Below are positions 25,229 through 34,110 of a stretch of DNA of 64,000 bases, piece by piece. The first letter of the stretch is position 1. Each line of letters opens with the position of its first letter. The DNA comes from Burkholderiaceae bacterium. GTDB taxonomy: Bacteria > Pseudomonadota > Gammaproteobacteria > Burkholderiales > Burkholderiaceae_C. The stretch covers positions 186,001 through 250,000 of the forward strand of contig JAKLLA010000005.1 in NCBI GenBank assembly GCA_023150375.1, given 5' to 3'. The position numbers and the translations under genes were made by a program. Below the pieces are notes generated by a model, which did no database searches, had not been told where the DNA came from, and saw nothing but the letters and a program-made list of their open reading frames with translations.

Positions 25229-26442
25229 CGAGCCGTGCGGCGCGGCAGGGCCGCCTGCGCCAGGGCGCCGGCCAAGGCCAGGGCGAGCATCAGGGCGCCC
25301 AGCGGCGGCACCCCCTGGCCGGGCAGCAGGCCCACGGCATAGCCGCCGAAGGCACCGCAGAGCTGCTGGGCCAGGCCGGCCACTGCCGCGGCGGCACCGG
25401 CCAGCGCCGGCTGCAGGCCCACCGTGCCGGCCAGGGCCGGCGGCACCAGCAGCCCGTGGCCGAGTCCCAGCAACAGCAGCGGCAGCGAGAAGGCCAGCGG
25501 ATGCTGCCAGCCCGCCAGTCCCAGGGCGAGCATGGCGGCGATGCCCGCCAGCGTGAACGCCTGCCCGACGGCCATCATCGGGCGCTCGCCGTGGCGCTGC
25601 ACCAGCCGCGTGGTGAGGTAGTTGCCGCCGATGTAGGCCATCGGCACGCACATGATGTACAGGCCCAGTTCGGCCGGCCCGACCCCGAGCCGGCCCAGCA
25701 CCACCGGTGCGCCGCCCAGGAAGGCGTAGAAGGTGGCGGTGGCCATGGCCAGGATGGCCACGAAGGGCAGGAAGCCGGGCGTGCGCAGCAGCAGCTGCGC
25801 ATAGGCGCTGCGCATCGTGGTCAGCCAGGGACCGGCAGGCGGGCGGGCACTCTTCGACGGGCCGGGCAGGCCGCGCCAGGCGGCCAGCCACAACAGCAGC
25901 GCCAGCAGGGCCATCAGCACGAAGCCGGCGCGCCAGCCCAGGTGCACGTGCAGCTGGCCGCCCAGCAGGGTCGCCAGCGGCGGGCACAGGCCCATCGTCA
26001 TGCCGATCCAGGCCATCACCCGGGTGCGCTGCGGCCCCTCGAAGAGATCCTGCACCAGCGCCCGGCCCACCACCATGCCGGCGGCCGCGCCGGCACCCTG
26101 CAGCGCGCGCGCCGCCACCAGCCAGGCCAGCGAGGGGGCCAGGGCGGCCCCCAGCGAGCCCGCCGCGGCGATGGCCAGCCCGGCCAGCAGCACCCGCCGG
26201 CGTCCCAGCCGGTCGGACATCGGCCCGTAGGCGAGCTGCAGCGCGCCGTAGGTCAGCACATAGGCGCTGAAGGTCAGCTGCACCGCGGGCTGACCGACGC
26301 CGAAGATCGACCCCCACTCCTGCATCGAGGGCAGGCAGATCGTCATGGCCAGCAGACCGAAGGCGAGCTGGCCGAGCAGGTTGAGCAGCAGGGCCGGGGG
26401 CACTGCGGGTGGCGTCGCAGCCGGCGTCGGGGTGGAAGACAT
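25225..26442 (-). CDS. Bcr/CflA-type MFS efflux transporter
   Basis: 405 residues with 12 predicted membrane helices. The loop 2-3 signature GPMSDRLGRRRVLL (MFS motif A) and the N-terminal helix ending in DNICLPSM-like TICLPSMQEWGSIF fit the Bcr/CflA multidrug exporter group. The Gly-rich helix 5 with ALQGAGAAAGMVVGRALVQDL is typical of drug:H+ antiporters. The stop overlaps the end of the histidine kinase gene by 4 bases (convergent). Substrate unknown. Confidence 0.85.
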
Positions 26443-26488
26443 GGCGCCAGCTTAGTGCACGGCGCCGCGTGGAACTGCCGCGACCGCG

Positions 26489-28531
26489 TCAGGCCGCCGC
26501 CCTCGATCCACCGGGCAGCGCCGCCGCCGGCATCCGGCCGGCCGGGCCGGGCCGGCCGTGCTCCGTGCGTGGGGCCGGCGTGCCGCTGTCGTGATCGGTC
26601 GAGGCGGTTGCGGCGGCAGCGCTTGCCGTGAGCAGCACCACCCGGTCGCGCCCCTGCGACTTGGCCGCGTAGAGCGCTGCGTCGGCCGCGGCGTAGACGG
26701 CGTCGGCGCTCGACGCTGCGGCCGCGGCGTCGGTGTGCTGCACGCCGAAGCTGGCGCTGACCCGGCCGATCGGACTGGCCGCATGCGGGATCGCCAGAGC
26801 CCGGATCGCCTCGCAGAGCACCTGCGCGAGCGCCGCGGCTTCGTCCGGGCCGTCGCTGGCAAAGAGCACGGCGAACTCCTCGCCGCCCAGGCGGAAGAGT
26901 TCGCCGCGCGAGCCCAGCGCCGTGCCGACGGCCTGCGCCACGCGGCGCAGCACCTGGTCGCCGGCCAGGTGGCCGTAGTGGTCGTTGTAGCGCTTGAAGT
27001 GGTCCAGGTCGAACATCGCCAGGGCCCAGGCGCAGCGCGACGCCTGCGCCGCAGTGGCGGCGCCGAGGACCTCGTTGAAGCGGCGCCGGTTGAACGCACC
27101 GGTGAGTTCGTCGGTCACCGCCAGCTGCCCGAGCCGCCGGTTGGCGTGTTCGAGGGCCAGGGTGCGCTCGCCGACCTGCTGCTCCAGGGAGCTCGACAGG
27201 GCTCGCTGGGCCGCCAGCGCCTGCTGCTCGGCAGCGAGCTTCTGCGCCTTCAGCGTGTTCATCGAATCGGCCAGACCGAGCGCCAGCAGGCACATCTCGA
27301 CGAAGGAGCCGAGCTGGATGCTGTACTGCCCCCAGGGGCTGTAGGTGGCCCAGCCGAACAGCTGCACATAGAAGACCACCAGGGCCAGCACCGGCGCGGC
27401 GGTGGCCACGCCGAGGAAGACCCCCTCGCGCTGGCCCTGGCGGGCCAGCCGCCAGGACAGCCAGGGGGTGTACAGCAGCATCGGCAGGCCGATCGCGAAG
27501 GCGCCGAAGGTGGCCAGGGTGTAGCGATCGGTCAGGGCCAGGGCGCCGCAGGCCAGATGCCCCAGGGCGGCAAGGTGATAGGCCCGCACCGTGCCGCGCA
27601 GGTCGGCACGCTCGTGCAGCCTCAGGTAGGCCGGCACGAACCACCAGGCCCCGGCATGCGCGATGGCGCCGCCGACGAGCGGCAGCTGATGGTTGAGCAC
27701 CGGCTCGTCGCGCCAGAACCACTCGAAGCCGACGCCGAAGTAGGCCAGGTTCCACAGCAGCAGCCCCACCCCGTAGGTGACGTAGGCAGCGAACTCCACC
27801 CGACGCGTCGAGGCGTACAGCACGAAGTTGTAGAGCAGCAGCGACAGCAGGGCGCCGCTGTACAGCGCCAGCAGGGCCAGATGGGCGCGCTCCTGGCGGT
27901 GGAAGGCCTGTTCGCCCGACACCTGCACCGGCATCGGCTCGATCAGACCGTCATGGGCCCGGATGCGCACGTACACGTCGCGCCAGTCGCCGGCCGCCAG
28001 CTGCAGGGGCAGCGCCATGGCCGGCGAGTCGATCGGGCGGCTTTCACGCGGCAGCCGATCGCCGGTGTCGCGCTCGAACTCGAGGCGCCCCTGCGGGTCC
28101 AGCACGCGCCAGCGCACATGGTCCTGCCGGATCGCGCCGAGCGCGAGCACGAAGGTCCCGCCGTCTTGGCCGCTGTTGATCAGCCGCACCCGCAGCCAGA
28201 AGTCCGACCGCGAGGGGCCGAGCCGGATCGCGTCCTCGGCCAGGGTGCGCCAGCCCTCGTGCTGTTGCAGGGCGCGCACATCGTCGAGCGTGCCCAGCGG
28301 ATCCTCGAGCACCTGCACCTGGCCGGCGATCACGCGCAGCGGTGCATCCGCGCCGAGGTGGACCTCGGCGATGCGCGGCGCCCCCGAGGCCAGGGCGACG
28401 CTGGTCGGCCCGACGAGCGCGGCGCAGAGGAGCAACCACTGCAGGACCCGGCGCAGCAGGACCCGGCACCATGCGAGCCGGCTCGCCACGTCGCGTGCCG
28501 AGAGGACAGCCGGAGCTCTGACAGAGTGCAT
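26489..28531 (-). CDS. Diguanylate cyclase with 7TMR-DISM sensor
   Basis: 680 residues from the ATG at 28531. A signal peptide is followed by a periplasmic 7TMR-DISM extracellular domain 2 (about 45-190), seven membrane helices (~200-405), a coiled coil (~415-460) and a GGDEF domain. The active site is RLGGEEFAVLF, so it should make cyclic di-GMP from two GTP. The residues preceding it (SRGELFRL) lack the RxxD allosteric inhibition site, so product feedback is probably absent. The Ala/Pro-rich tail after residue ~630 is of unknown role. Confidence 0.88.
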   Translation of the reverse strand: MHSVRAPAVLSARDVASRLAWCRVLLRRVLQWLLLCAALVGPTSVALASGAPRIAEVHLGADAPLRVIAGQVQVLEDPLGTLDDVRALQQHEGWRTLAEDAIRLGPSRSDFWLRVRLINSGQDGGTFVLALGAIRQDHVRWRVLDPQGRLEFERDTGDRLPRESRPIDSPAMALPLQLAAGDWRDVYVRIRAHDGLIEPMPVQVSGEQAFHRQERAHLALLALYSGALLSLLLYNFVLYASTRRVEFAAYVTYGVGLLLWNLAYFGVGFEWFWRDEPVLNHQLPLVGGAIAHAGAWWFVPAYLRLHERADLRGTVRAYHLAALGHLACGALALTDRYTLATFGAFAIGLPMLLYTPWLSWRLARQGQREGVFLGVATAAPVLALVVFYVQLFGWATYSPWGQYSIQLGSFVEMCLLALGLADSMNTLKAQKLAAEQQALAAQRALSSSLEQQVGERTLALEHANRRLGQLAVTDELTGAFNRRRFNEVLGAATAAQASRCAWALAMFDLDHFKRYNDHYGHLAGDQVLRRVAQAVGTALGSRGELFRLGGEEFAVLFASDGPDEAAALAQVLCEAIRALAIPHAASPIGRVSASFGVQHTDAAAAASSADAVYAAADAALYAAKSQGRDRVVLLTASAAAATASTDHDSGTPAPRTEHGRPGPAGRMPAAALPGGSRAAA

Positions 28532-28670
28532 CGACTGTCTATCGACGCGTGGCTGCACGTCTTGAGGGATCGTGCGCCTCGGGGCGTCGTGCCTGTCACG
28601 ATCCTGCCGGCGATGCCGGCCGAGGCCACGCCGGGCGGACCGGGCCGGCCGGGCCGGGGGGCGGCCTGCC

Positions 28671-29096
28671 TCAGCCCGCCTGGGCCTCGACCGCGGCCGA
28701 GGCCTGCCAGCCCTGCAGCCCGGCGCCCAGGGCCAGGCCCAGCAGCACCCAGAGCATGTCCAGGTTGCCGGTGCCCAGGCCGGCGATGGCCGGGCCGGGG
28801 CACACGCCCGACAGGCCCCAGCCGACGCCGAACAGCGCCGCGCCGACGAAGGTGTCGCGCTGCATGCGCGCGCCGTGCGCCTCGTAGCGGGCGGCCCAAA
28901 GCGGGGCAGGGCGCCAGCGGGGCGCGAGCTGGTAGGCCAGCAGCGCCACCGAGACGGCACCGCCCATCACCAGCATCAGGCCCAGGTCCTGGCCGAGCAG
29001 GAAGGACAGCACCACCTCCGGGCGCACCATGCCCGACAGCGCCAGGCCGAAGCCGAACAGCGCGCCGGCGATCACCGTCATGGCGGCCGGCTTCAT
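28671..29096 (-). CDS. YeeE/YedE-family transporter, second half-protein
   Basis: 141 residues with about four membrane helices. The motif GLSGVCPGPAIAGLG is the conserved half-motif of YeeE/YedE (TsuA-like) sulfur-compound transporters. It begins at an ATGA overlap with the partner upstream, so the two half-proteins are probably made together and combine into one transporter. Thiosulfate-type sulfur substrates are known for the family; the ligand here is inferred. Confidence 0.82.
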   Translation of the reverse strand: MKPAAMTVIAGALFGFGLALSGMVRPEVVLSFLLGQDLGLMLVMGGAVSVALLAYQLAPRWRPAPLWAARYEAHGARMQRDTFVGAALFGVGWGLSGVCPGPAIAGLGTGNLDMLWVLLGLALGAGLQGWQASAAVEAQAG

Positions 29097-29548
29097 GCCA
29101 GCACCTGTGCGGTCAGGAAGCCGGTGGCCATGAACACCCCCACCGCCAGCAGCGAGGGCAGCTTCAGCGAGCCCATGCCGCAGATGCCGTGTCCCGAGGT
29201 GCAGCCGCCCGACAGGCGCGCGCCGTAGCCGGCCAGCAGCCCGCCGAGCAGCAGACGCCAGGCCGGCACCTCGGTGGACAGCGGCTCGGTGGGGCCCAGC
29301 CAGAGCCACCACAGCCCAGCCCCCAGCACCAGCCCCAGCGCCATTTGCAGCCGCCAGACGCGGCTTTCCAGCCAGCGGGCCTGCCGGAAGAAGGGCCGGC
29401 GCGACACGAACGACCAGGTCGACGTGAAGACCGAGCTCATGCCGGCCAGCCGGCCGGTGCTCAGGTACAGCAGGGCCACTCCCAGCCCGATGATCAGCCC
29501 GCCGGCCAGGTAGTGCCACCCGCCGAGCGGAAACAGCGTGGAAATCAA
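29093..29548 (-). CDS. YeeE/YedE-family transporter, first half-protein
   Basis: 151 residues with four or five membrane helices. LSGGCTSGHGICGM carries the conserved cysteine motif of the YeeE/YedE family, which in TsuA contacts thiosulfate. The pair resembles two-gene versions in other proteobacteria, whereas TsuA is a single chain. It is divergent from dusA with 148 bases between. Confidence 0.82.
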   Translation of the reverse strand: MISTLFPLGGWHYLAGGLIIGLGVALLYLSTGRLAGMSSVFTSTWSFVSRRPFFRQARWLESRVWRLQMALGLVLGAGLWWLWLGPTEPLSTEVPAWRLLLGGLLAGYGARLSGGCTSGHGICGMGSLKLPSLLAVGVFMATGFLTAQVLA

Positions 29549-29696
29549 GACATTCTCCTCCCGGGCCCCTCGGACCCTTCCAGGGCAGACGAGCTTAGCG
29601 GAAGTCGGCCCCGGGGAGCCGAGCCCGGCAGCCTGCTATGGTGGAGACCCTTGCCGTGCCGGCCCCGTGCCGCGCCGGCCTGAACGCCTGTCGTCG

Positions 29697-30776
29697 ATGA
29701 GCCCCGAAGCTGCCTTCTCCCCCGAATCCTGGCGCCTGAGTGTCGCACCCATGCTCGACTGGACCGACCGGCACTGCCGGGTCTTCCACCGGCTGCTGAC
29801 GCGGCGCACCCGCCTGTACACCGAGATGGTGACCACCGGCGCGCTGATCCACGGCGACCGGCGCCGGCACCTGGACTTCGACGCGGTGGAGCACCCGCTG
29901 GCCCTGCAGCTGGGCGGCAGCGAGCCGGCCGACCTGGCCACCTGCGCCAAGCTGGCGCTGGACTGGGGCTACGACGAGGTCAACCTGAACTGCGGCTGCC
30001 CCAGCGAGCGGGTGCAGCGCGGCGCCTTCGGGGCCTGCCTGATGGCCGAGCCGCGCACCGTGGCCGATGGAGTGCGGGCCATGGTGGAGGCGGTGCAGGA
30101 TCGCGTGCCGGTGACGGTCAAGCACCGCATCGGCCTGGACCGCGACGAGTCGTACGGCTTCGTCTGCGACTTCGTCGGCGCGGTGGCCGAAGCCGGCTGC
30201 CGGGTCTTCATCGTGCATGCCCGCAACGCCTGGCTGCAGGGTCTCAGCCCGAAGGAGAACCGTGACATCCCGCCGCTGCGCTACGAGGTGGTCTACCGCC
30301 TCAAGCGCGACTTCCCGGCACTCACCATCGTGCTCAACGGCGGCGTGAAGACCGACGACGAGATCGCCGCCCACCTGCAGCAGGTCGACGGCGTGATGCT
30401 GGGCCGGCAGGCCTATCACGAGCCCTGGCAGATGGCCGGCTGGGATGCCCGCTTCTTCGGCGCGCAGGGCCCTGCCGATGCGCGCGAGCAGGTCGAAGCC
30501 GCCTGGGTGCAGCACCTGCAGCGGCTGCACGAGGCCGGCACGCCCTGGCCCACCGCGATGCGCCATGCGCTCGGACTGTGGAACGGCCAGCCGGGGGCAC
30601 GGGCCTGGCGGCGCTTCTGGTCCGACCACCGGCTGCGCGAGGTCGAGCCCCGCCAGGTGCGGGACCGATGGCAGCTCCAATGGCAGGCGCAGCAGGCCTT
30701 GCTGGCGGCACGTCCGGCACCGGCCAGCGTGCGGCCGGCTCAGCCCGCAGCGGTCTGCGCGGCCGACGTGCCCTGA
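29697..30776 (+). CDS. dusA: tRNA-dihydrouridine synthase DusA
   Basis: 359 residues. An FMN-dependent TIM-barrel enzyme that reduces U20/U20a in the tRNA D-loop. VAPMLDWTDRHCRVFHR is the DusA N-terminal signature; NLNCGCPSERVQRGAFGACLM holds the active-site Cys; VKHRIGLD and HARNAWLQGLSPKENRDIPPL distinguish DusA from DusB and DusC. Start ATG 29697 gives the usual N-terminus; there is no strong ribosome site. Confidence 0.95.
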   Translation: MSPEAAFSPESWRLSVAPMLDWTDRHCRVFHRLLTRRTRLYTEMVTTGALIHGDRRRHLDFDAVEHPLALQLGGSEPADLATCAKLALDWGYDEVNLNCGCPSERVQRGAFGACLMAEPRTVADGVRAMVEAVQDRVPVTVKHRIGLDRDESYGFVCDFVGAVAEAGCRVFIVHARNAWLQGLSPKENRDIPPLRYEVVYRLKRDFPALTIVLNGGVKTDDEIAAHLQQVDGVMLGRQAYHEPWQMAGWDARFFGAQGPADAREQVEAAWVQHLQRLHEAGTPWPTAMRHALGLWNGQPGARAWRRFWSDHRLREVEPRQVRDRWQLQWQAQQALLAARPAPASVRPAQPAAVCAADVP

Positions 30777-30875
30777 AAGACCGAGCGTGGACCCCTGGGA
30801 GGAGTCGAGCCTGCCGCCGTCGCCGGACGGGGGGGCGGGTCTGCCCGAGCGGCGGGGGCCGAGCGGTCCGGCGGC

Positions 30876-30901
30876 GGGGGGGGGGGGGGGGGGGGGGGGG
30901 G
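30876..30901 (+). repeat. Homopolymer run of 26 G upstream of a diguanylate cyclase
   Basis: Twenty-six consecutive G, embedded in an already G-rich stretch. The reading frame of the following cyclase is +1 relative to a GTG-initiated frame (VDPWEESSLPPSPD) that enters the run at 30787. It is either a contingency repeat or a sequencing/assembly artefact. Confidence 0.95.
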
Positions 30902-30904
30902 CTT

Positions 30905-31936
30905 GTGGCTGCCTGGGCGGTCGGCATCCAGCGGGCGCATGCGGCGATGGCCCTGCTGCTGCTGGGGCTGCTCGCCCTGCTGGTGCTGGCCTGGCGCTGG
31001 GAGCGCCGCGGGCGGATCACGGCCGGTACCCGGCTGGCTGCGGCGGTGGAGCTGGCCGGCTGTGTGGCCGCACTGGGCTTTGCGATCACGGTGGTGGCGA
31101 TCGACCAGGCGGTGACGCCGAATGTCACGCCCTTCCTGATCGCGGCCCTGCTGACGGGCATGCTGATGCTGCTGCCGCCGACGCGCTCGCTGCCGCTCTA
31201 CCTGGCGGCCGGCGCCAGCTTCTGGCTGGCGATGGCCGTCGCGCAGCCCGATGCGGTGCTGCGCCTGAGCAACCAGGTCAACGGCCTGACCGTCTGTGCG
31301 GTGGGCTGGCTGCTGTCGGTGCTGCTGTGGCGGCGTTTCGTCGAGCACGAGGCCCTGGTCGAGGCGCTGCGCAGCTCGGAGGCCGAACTGCGCCGCCAGC
31401 AGCAGCGCCTGCGCGACCTGGCCGTGCGCGACGGTCTGACGCGGCTGTGGAACCGCGCCGAGCTGCGCCGCCGGATCGAGCGCGAACTGGCCCTGGCGCA
31501 GCGCCACGTGCAGGACTGCAGTGTGATCCTGCTCGACCTGGACCGCTTCAAGCACATCAACGACAGCTGGGGCCACCCGACCGGCGACGCGGTGCTGATC
31601 GCCGTGGCGGCACTGCTGCGCCGCAACCTGCGCGGCAGCGACGAGGTCGGCCGCCTGGGCGGCGAGGAGTTCATGCTGCTGCTGCCGCAGACCGACCTGA
31701 CGGCCGCGCGCCAGCTGGCCGAACGTCTGCGCATCGAAGTGGCCGGCCTGCAGGTGGCGCCGGTGGACCTGCCGATCACCGCCAGTTTCGGCGTGGCCAC
31801 GCTGCCCGGCTGGCTGAAGCTGGCGCCCGCACAGGGCTTCGAGCGGCTGTACGCTGCCGCCGACGCGGCGCTCTACCGCGCCAAGCAGCAGGGCCGCAAC
31901 CGGGTCGAGCAGGCACCCGAGCTGCCGCTGCCCTGA
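30905..31936 (+). CDS. Membrane diguanylate cyclase, 5' end disturbed by the poly-G run
   Basis: About 343 residues from GTG 30905; ATG 30947 is another possible start. Five or six hydrophobic segments fill the first ~150 residues, followed by a short coiled coil and a GGDEF domain with LRDLAVRDGLTRLWNRAEL and RLGGEEFMLLL. RGSD in the usual position upstream supplies an RxxD inhibition site, unlike the other cyclase in this window. An intact protein may begin at GTG 30787, 10 bases after dusA (VDPWEESSLPPSPD), if the G run were one base shorter or two longer. As given, that frame does not join the cyclase. Confidence 0.8.
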   Translation: MAAWAVGIQRAHAAMALLLLGLLALLVLAWRWERRGRITAGTRLAAAVELAGCVAALGFAITVVAIDQAVTPNVTPFLIAALLTGMLMLLPPTRSLPLYLAAGASFWLAMAVAQPDAVLRLSNQVNGLTVCAVGWLLSVLLWRRFVEHEALVEALRSSEAELRRQQQRLRDLAVRDGLTRLWNRAELRRRIERELALAQRHVQDCSVILLDLDRFKHINDSWGHPTGDAVLIAVAALLRRNLRGSDEVGRLGGEEFMLLLPQTDLTAARQLAERLRIEVAGLQVAPVDLPITASFGVATLPGWLKLAPAQGFERLYAAADAALYRAKQQGRNRVEQAPELPLP

Positions 31937-32089
31937 CGTTCGGGGCGGCTTGTAGCGGGTCTGCACGCGCCGGGCCGGGCAGGGCGGTGGCGGCCGTGCT
32001 GCCGTGCACGCAGCTGGCACGGCGGGCTGCGGCGGGGCGCATCGGCCTCTGGCACACTGCGTCGCCGTCGACCCTCGCCCGTCCGTCCC

Positions 32090-33076
32090 TTGCCGCACCG
32101 CCTGACCCCCGCCATGCGCGGCCTGCTCGAGCGCATCCAGCGCGCCCGGCGCAAGCCCCTGCACCAGCTCGATCCGCAGCAGGCCCGCGAGGCCTATGCG
32201 CTCGCCGCCGAGGTGCTCGAGCCGCCGCGGGCGCCGCTGGCGCGGGTGGAGACCTTCCAGATGCCGCTGGCGGTGCCGGATGCAGCGGGGCTGACGCGGC
32301 CCGCGCGGCTGTATGCCCCGAGCAGCGAGCGCCTGCCGGTGCTGCTCTACCTGCATGGCGGTGGCTTCACGATCGGCGGGCTGGAGACGCACGACAGCCT
32401 GTGCCGGCAGCTGGCCCGGCGCAGCGGTGCGGCGGTGGTGGCGCTGGACTACCGCCTGGCGCCGGAGCACCGCTTTCCTGCCGCGGTGCACGACAGCTGG
32501 GCCGCGCTGCGCTGGCTGGCGGGCGACGGGGCGCAGCGGCTCGGCCTGGACGGTGCCCGCCTGGCCGTCGGCGGCGACAGCGCCGGGGGCACGCTGGCCG
32601 CGGTGACCGCCCTGCACGCGCGCGACGAGCGCCTGCCGCTGGCGCTGCAGGTGCTGATCACGCCCGGCACCACCGCGCACGCGGATACCGACTCGCATGC
32701 GCAGTTCGCCGAGGGTTTCCTGCTGGACCGGGCGGCCATCGTCTGGTTCTTCGATCACTACATCGACCGCGCGCAGCGCAGCGACTGGCGCTTCGCCCCG
32801 CTGCTGGCCGACGACCTGGAGGGCGTGGCACCCGCCTGGGTGGGCCTGGCCGAGTGCGACCCGCTGGTGGACGAGGGCCTGGCCTACGCGGACCGGCTGC
32901 GGCTGGCGGGCGTGCCGGTGCAGCTCGAGCTCTGGCGCGGCCTGACGCACGATTTCATCAAGATGGGCCGGGCGATCGCCGAGGCCCACGACGCCCAGGC
33001 CCGCATCGCTGCGGCCCTGCGCGAGGCCTTCGGCCTGCCCGGCGCCGAGGCTGCTTCTTCCGGAGATCCGACATGA
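32090..33076 (+). CDS. HSL-family alpha/beta-hydrolase (esterase)
   Basis: About 328 residues. A hormone-sensitive-lipase family carboxylesterase: oxyanion motif LHGGGF, DYRLAPEHRFPAAV and the nucleophile elbow GGDSAGG (Ser164). The acid is probably in ECDPLVDEG and the His in LTHDF. The start is uncertain: TTG 32090 gives the usual LTPAMRGLLER opening, ATG 32114 would cut it. It overlaps the next gene by 4 bases, which suggests acyl-chain chemistry shared with a thioesterase-acetyltransferase. The substrate is not determinable. Confidence 0.85.
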   Translation: MPHRLTPAMRGLLERIQRARRKPLHQLDPQQAREAYALAAEVLEPPRAPLARVETFQMPLAVPDAAGLTRPARLYAPSSERLPVLLYLHGGGFTIGGLETHDSLCRQLARRSGAAVVALDYRLAPEHRFPAAVHDSWAALRWLAGDGAQRLGLDGARLAVGGDSAGGTLAAVTALHARDERLPLALQVLITPGTTAHADTDSHAQFAEGFLLDRAAIVWFFDHYIDRAQRSDWRFAPLLADDLEGVAPAWVGLAECDPLVDEGLAYADRLRLAGVPVQLELWRGLTHDFIKMGRAIAEAHDAQARIAAALREAFGLPGAEAASSGDPT

Positions 33077-33948
33077 GCCCCACCGAGCCGCTGCGCCGCA
33101 GCGATTTCCGCTTCGCCCATCGCCTGCGCGTGCGCTGGGTCGAGGTGGACCTGCAGCACATCGTCTTCAACGGGCATTACCTGATGTATTTCGACACCGC
33201 GATCGCCGACTACTGGCGCGCGCTGGGGCTGCCCTACCAGGCCTCGATGCAGCAGCTCGGCGGCGATCTGTACGTGCGCAAGGCCACCGTCGAATACCAC
33301 GCCAGCGCGCGCTACGACGAGCAGCTGGAGGTGGCGATCCGCTGCCAGCACATCGGCAACTCGTCGATCCGCTTCGCCTGCGCGATCTTCCGCGCCGAAC
33401 AGCTGCTGATCAGCGGCGAGCTGGTGTACGTCTTTGCCGATCCGGCCACGCAGACCAGCCGGCCGGTGCCGCGCTCGCTGCGCGAGATCCTGCTCGGCTA
33501 CGAGGCCGGCGAGACGATGGTCGAGCTGCGCAGCGGCAGCTGGGCCGAACTGGGCGAGGCGGCCGGGGCGATCCGCACCGAGGTGTTCGTGCAGGAGCAG
33601 CAGATCCCGGCCGAGCTGGAGTGGGACGAGGCCGACGCCACCTGCCTGCATGCCGTGGCCTTCAACCGTCTGGGCATGGCGCTGGCGACCGGGCGGCTGC
33701 TGCCGGCCGAGCAGGGCGCGGCCAAGATCGGCCGCATGGCGGTGGTCGCACCGATGCGCGGCAGCCAGGTCGGCCGGCTGGTGCTCGAGGCACTGGTCGA
33801 GGCCGCCCGCCGGCGCGGCGATCGGGAGGTGCTGCTGCACGCGCAGCGGTCGGCGATCGGCTTCTACCGCCGTGCCGGCTTCGCGGACCGGGGCGAACCC
33901 TTCGAGGAGGCCGGCATTCCCCATCTGGAGATGGTGCGGCCCCTCTGA
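33073..33948 (+). CDS. Fused YbgC-type thioesterase and GNAT acetyltransferase
   Basis: 291 residues with two domains. Residues 1-~145 are a 4-hydroxybenzoyl-CoA-thioesterase-like hotdog domain: VRWVEVDLQHIVFNGHYLMYFDTAI, close to the usual D-x-x-G-x-V-nucleophile region, where VDLQHIV replaces the more common TDxxG. Residues ~150-291 are a GNAT N-acetyltransferase: IRTEVFVQEQQIPAELEWDE, IGRMAVVAPMRGSQVGRLVLEAL and HAQRSAIGFYRRAGF. I infer that a thioester product or CoA-linked step is joined to acyl transfer. Coupled to the preceding esterase gene by an ATGA overlap. Confidence 0.85.
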   Translation: MSPTEPLRRSDFRFAHRLRVRWVEVDLQHIVFNGHYLMYFDTAIADYWRALGLPYQASMQQLGGDLYVRKATVEYHASARYDEQLEVAIRCQHIGNSSIRFACAIFRAEQLLISGELVYVFADPATQTSRPVPRSLREILLGYEAGETMVELRSGSWAELGEAAGAIRTEVFVQEQQIPAELEWDEADATCLHAVAFNRLGMALATGRLLPAEQGAAKIGRMAVVAPMRGSQVGRLVLEALVEAARRRGDREVLLHAQRSAIGFYRRAGFADRGEPFEEAGIPHLEMVRPL

Positions 33949-34110
33949 ACCACCGGCGTCCCAGCCGGCCGACCGGCCGCGCCGACGTTTAGTGTGTTTG
34001 CTCTAGGGGCCGCCGCTACATTGGGAACATCGGAAATCGGCAAGGTTCGCAGGCCCGTCGCCGGCGAGGTCGATTTCCAGGTTCGATTCCCCTTTGAAGA
34101 GGAGCCCACC

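Noticed and set aside
30851-30905. The poly-G run as a genuine poly-glycine coding linker
   Set aside because: The upstream frame that could begin the protein and the downstream cyclase frame do not match, so the run as given cannot be a simple linker.
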